From: DATKDP01 sp035546335
GTDB lineage: Bacteria > Acidobacteriota > Thermoanaerobaculia > Gp7-AA8
Assembly (NCBI GenBank): GCA_035546335.1
Contig: DATKDP010000136.1
Span: forward strand, 1-17,759
Direction: 5' to 3'
Length of the DNA: 17,759 nucleotides
In this document: positions 16,560-17,759 of the stretch, in pieces
Position numbering within the stretch: the stretch's first letter is position 1
Layout: each line of letters opens with the position of its first letter
The notes under the pieces: generated by a model
What the model saw: the letters and a program-made list of their open reading frames with translations, nothing else
What the model was told of the DNA's origin: nothing
Database searches by the model: none
Made by a program: the position numbers and the translations under genes

Positions 16560-17009
16560 TCAGCTCCTCGTCATCCGCTGCGCGGCTTCCGGCATGCCGA
16601 GGTCGACCAGCTCGATTCCGACCTTCGGAGCGACGTCTTTCGAGCGCTCATCGCGATAGAACTCGCCGTAGAAAATCTTTCTGATGCCGGAGTTGGCGAT
16701 CAGCTTGAAGCATCCCCAACAGGGGGACGCCGTGGTGTAGAGCTCGCCTCCCTCGATGGAGACGCCGTTCTTGGCCGCCTGAATGATCGCATTCGCTTCG
16801 GCGTGGACGGTTGCGACGCAGTGCCCGTCCTCCATCATGCATCCGACATCGTCGCAGTGCGGAAGGCCTCGGATCGACCCGTTGTAGCCGGTCGACAGAA
16901 CGGTCTTGTCCCGAACGATCACTGCCCCGACGCGTTTCCGCGTACAGGTCGAGCGCGTCGCCGCCTGATGCGCGATCCCCATGAAGTATTCGTTCCAATC
17001 CGCTCGCAA
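16560..17009 (-). CDS. Deoxycytidylate deaminase family protein (dCMP deaminase / ComEB type)
   Basis: Protein of 149 residues of the zinc-dependent cytidine-deaminase fold. Zinc and catalytic residues are His69 and Glu71 in VHAEANAI and Cys97 and Cys100 in SPCWGC. Extra Cys and His in HCDDVGCMMEDGHC (51-64) match the second zinc site seen in this subfamily. The expected reaction is dCMP to dUMP in thymidylate supply. The start is a TTG at 17009: GGAGG lies 5 bases before it, and the result, MRADWNEYFMGIA, matches the typical family N-terminus, whereas the open frame to 17144 adds unrelated sequence and the first ATG (16982) would remove the conserved WNEYF. It heads a minus-strand group with tsaB and rimI. 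Confidence 0.92.
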   Translation of the reverse strand: MRADWNEYFMGIAHQAATRSTCTRKRVGAVIVRDKTVLSTGYNGSIRGLPHCDDVGCMMEDGHCVATVHAEANAIIQAAKNGVSIEGGELYTTASPCWGCFKLIANSGIRKIFYGEFYRDERSKDVAPKVGIELVDLGMPEAAQRMTRS

Positions 17010-17014
17010 TCCGA

Positions 17015-17019
17015 CCTCC
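17015..17019 (-). promoter_or_regulatory. Ribosome-binding site deciding a TTG start
   Basis: GGAGG on the minus strand, 5 bases before TTG 17009. No ATG or GTG lies at the right distance, so this site is the main evidence that the deaminase starts at TTG. Confidence 0.65.
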
Positions 17020-17032
17020 GCCCAGGTGGGCG

Positions 17033-17038
17033 ATTCTA
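17033..17038 (-). promoter_or_regulatory. -10 box for the deaminase-tsaB-rimI group
   Basis: TAGAAT on the minus strand, 23 bases before TTG 17009, preceded directly by TG. The predicted leader is about 17 bases and carries the GGAGG site. The same hexamer occurs upstream of selA. Confidence 0.4.
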
Positions 17039-17200
17039 CAACATCGCCCGCGCCGGCACAGGCCGCCGGCTCCACGCACTGACGACCCCGCCTGTCGAGA
17101 ATGCCAGGCTCGGCGGTCGATTCACGAGTCGCTCGATTTCGCAAACCCGCCCACCACCGAACACCCGTACGTGCATGGAATGTGCATCTTGGCGGGCTGC

Positions 17201-17581
17201 GTGACGAAAGCGAGGGTGTTGATCGTCGAGGACAATTCCGACCTGAGGCGCCTCTACGCCTTCGGGCTGAATCAGCGCGGGTACGAGGTCAAGCTCGCAG
17301 CCAACGGTGCCGAGGCCCTTGACCGGCTCGAATCCGAAAAGCCCGACATCATTCTGCTCGACCTCTTCATGCCGGTCATGAGCGGCTGGGACGTGCTCGA
17401 CCGGATCGACACATTCACCGACCGGATCCCGATCGTCGTCATCAGCGGGACGACCGAACGCCCCACCGAGTCTCCCCACGCATCCATCGTCTCCTGGCTC
17501 TCGAAACCGGTGGCGCTCGACGAGCTGTGCCAGGCACTGGAGGAGGCGATCACCGTTCCGCCGGCGGGAGCGGAGCAATAG
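17201..17581 (+). CDS. Single-domain response regulator (REC)
   Basis: Protein of 126 residues consisting of one receiver domain. Key residues are the acidic pair Glu10-Asp11 in LIVEDN, the phosphoacceptor Asp54 in LLDLFMPVMSG, Ser82 in VVISG and Lys102 in SKPV. All are present, so phosphorylation is expected. No DNA-binding or enzymatic output domain is fused, so it probably works by protein contact. No histidine kinase is adjacent, making it an orphan in this window. GTG 17201 gives a start (VTKARVLIVED) typical of receiver domains; ATG 17180 and GTG 17171 in the same frame are alternatives with no better ribosome-binding site. It is divergent from the deaminase group. Confidence 0.88.
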   Translation: MTKARVLIVEDNSDLRRLYAFGLNQRGYEVKLAANGAEALDRLESEKPDIILLDLFMPVMSGWDVLDRIDTFTDRIPIVVISGTTERPTESPHASIVSWLSKPVALDELCQALEEAITVPPAGAEQ

Positions 17582-17583
17582 AC

Positions 17584-17634
17584 GAGGGGCGAGGGGCGAG
17601 AGATCTGCCATCTGCCATATCTGCTATCTGCCAT
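17584..17634 (+). repeat. GAGGGGC and ATCTGCY short tandem repeats after the response regulator
   Basis: Starting three bases after the TAG stop, GAGGGGC occurs twice (17584-17590, 17591-17597). ATCTGCC follows at 17603-17609 and 17610-17616, then ATCTGCT at 17619-17625 and ATCTGCC at 17626-17632. The heptad family also follows rimI at 15400-15432. No spacer regularity of a CRISPR array is seen. Confidence 0.6.
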
Positions 17635-17638
17635 CAGT

Positions 17639-17759
17639 GCTGTCCAAATTAGCCCGGACTCAGGGGAGCAGCCCTGGGGTTTTCAGGGGTTTCGGTGTTG
17701 ATCTGGTCGTTTTCAGGATGCGGCCTCCCATTTCTGCTGTCTCAATTGGCTAAGAAAAA
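17639..17759. mobile_element. Possible insertion-sequence end running off the window
   Basis: GCTGTCCAAATTAGC at 17639-17653 and GCTGTCTCAATTGGC at 17736-17750 match at 12 of 15 bases in direct orientation, 97 bases apart. GTTTTCAGG also occurs twice (17679-17687 and 17709-17717). The stretch is visibly AT-richer than its neighbours and holds no gene. Repeated internal motifs near one end are seen in some transposon families such as IS21, where they bind transposase. No transposase is visible inside the window, so this is a suggestion only. Confidence 0.3.

Noticed and set aside
17603..17634. CRISPR array
   Set aside because: Units are 7 bases with no unique spacers of constant length.

Overview
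The window is GC-rich, gene-dense bacterial chromosome with short intergenic gaps. The genes suggest a diderm bacterium: a LolC/LolE-type lipoprotein-releasing permease, a probable lipoprotein and a peptidoglycan transpeptidase. A Ser/Thr kinase beginning APGTRLGPYEIL and fused through one membrane helix to a C-terminal beta-propeller is typical of Acidobacteriota and relatives. A protein with a C-terminal region like Myxococcus MXAN_5187 points the same way. My best guess is Acidobacteriota or a neighbouring phylum; this is inference from family resemblance, since no rRNA is present. Almost everything looks like core or housekeeping DNA. The only hint of a mobile element is at the extreme right edge.

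Layout. (1) 177-590 (+): DUF1801 protein. (2) 591-880: convergent intergenic space holding two imperfect palindromes of one repeat family. (3) 881-4165 (-): SAM hydroxide adenosyltransferase, a TPR-like/transpeptidase fusion, a PilZ protein with its own TATAAT box, and a 42-residue membrane protein. (4) 4270-6931 (+): DUF2064 glycosyltransferase-like protein, bifunctional NAD(P)HX repair enzyme and TsaE, joined by 4-nt and 1-nt overlaps. (5) 6933-8294 (-): selA, ending one base from tsaE. (6) 8387-12586 (+): MXAN_5187-like protein, TPR lipoprotein, lysS and a LolC/E permease, with ATGA overlaps at two junctions. (7) 12587-12697: REP-like palindromes. (8) 12698-15334 (-): kinase-propeller. (9) 15434-17009 (-): deoxycytidylate-deaminase-like enzyme, tsaB, rimI. 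(10) 17201-17581 (+): single-domain response regulator, followed by heptanucleotide repeats and an AT-richer stretch with repeated motifs resembling an insertion-sequence end.

How the genes work together. TsaE and TsaB belong to tRNA t6A synthesis and are encoded in two separate clusters; tsaD and tsaC are not in the window. SelA implies that the organism makes selenocysteine, but selB, selC and selD are not seen here. NAD(P)HX repair and SAM hydrolysis are both small-metabolite housekeeping. PilZ, the kinase and the response regulator are signalling parts with no partner encoded beside them. I found no convincing new multi-gene system. The most interesting non-standard signals are the dispersed palindrome family (619-853 and 4212-4243), the ATCTGCY heptad repeats after two different genes, the near-symmetric -10 box between selA and its neighbour, the small membrane protein, and the possible IS terminus at the right edge.
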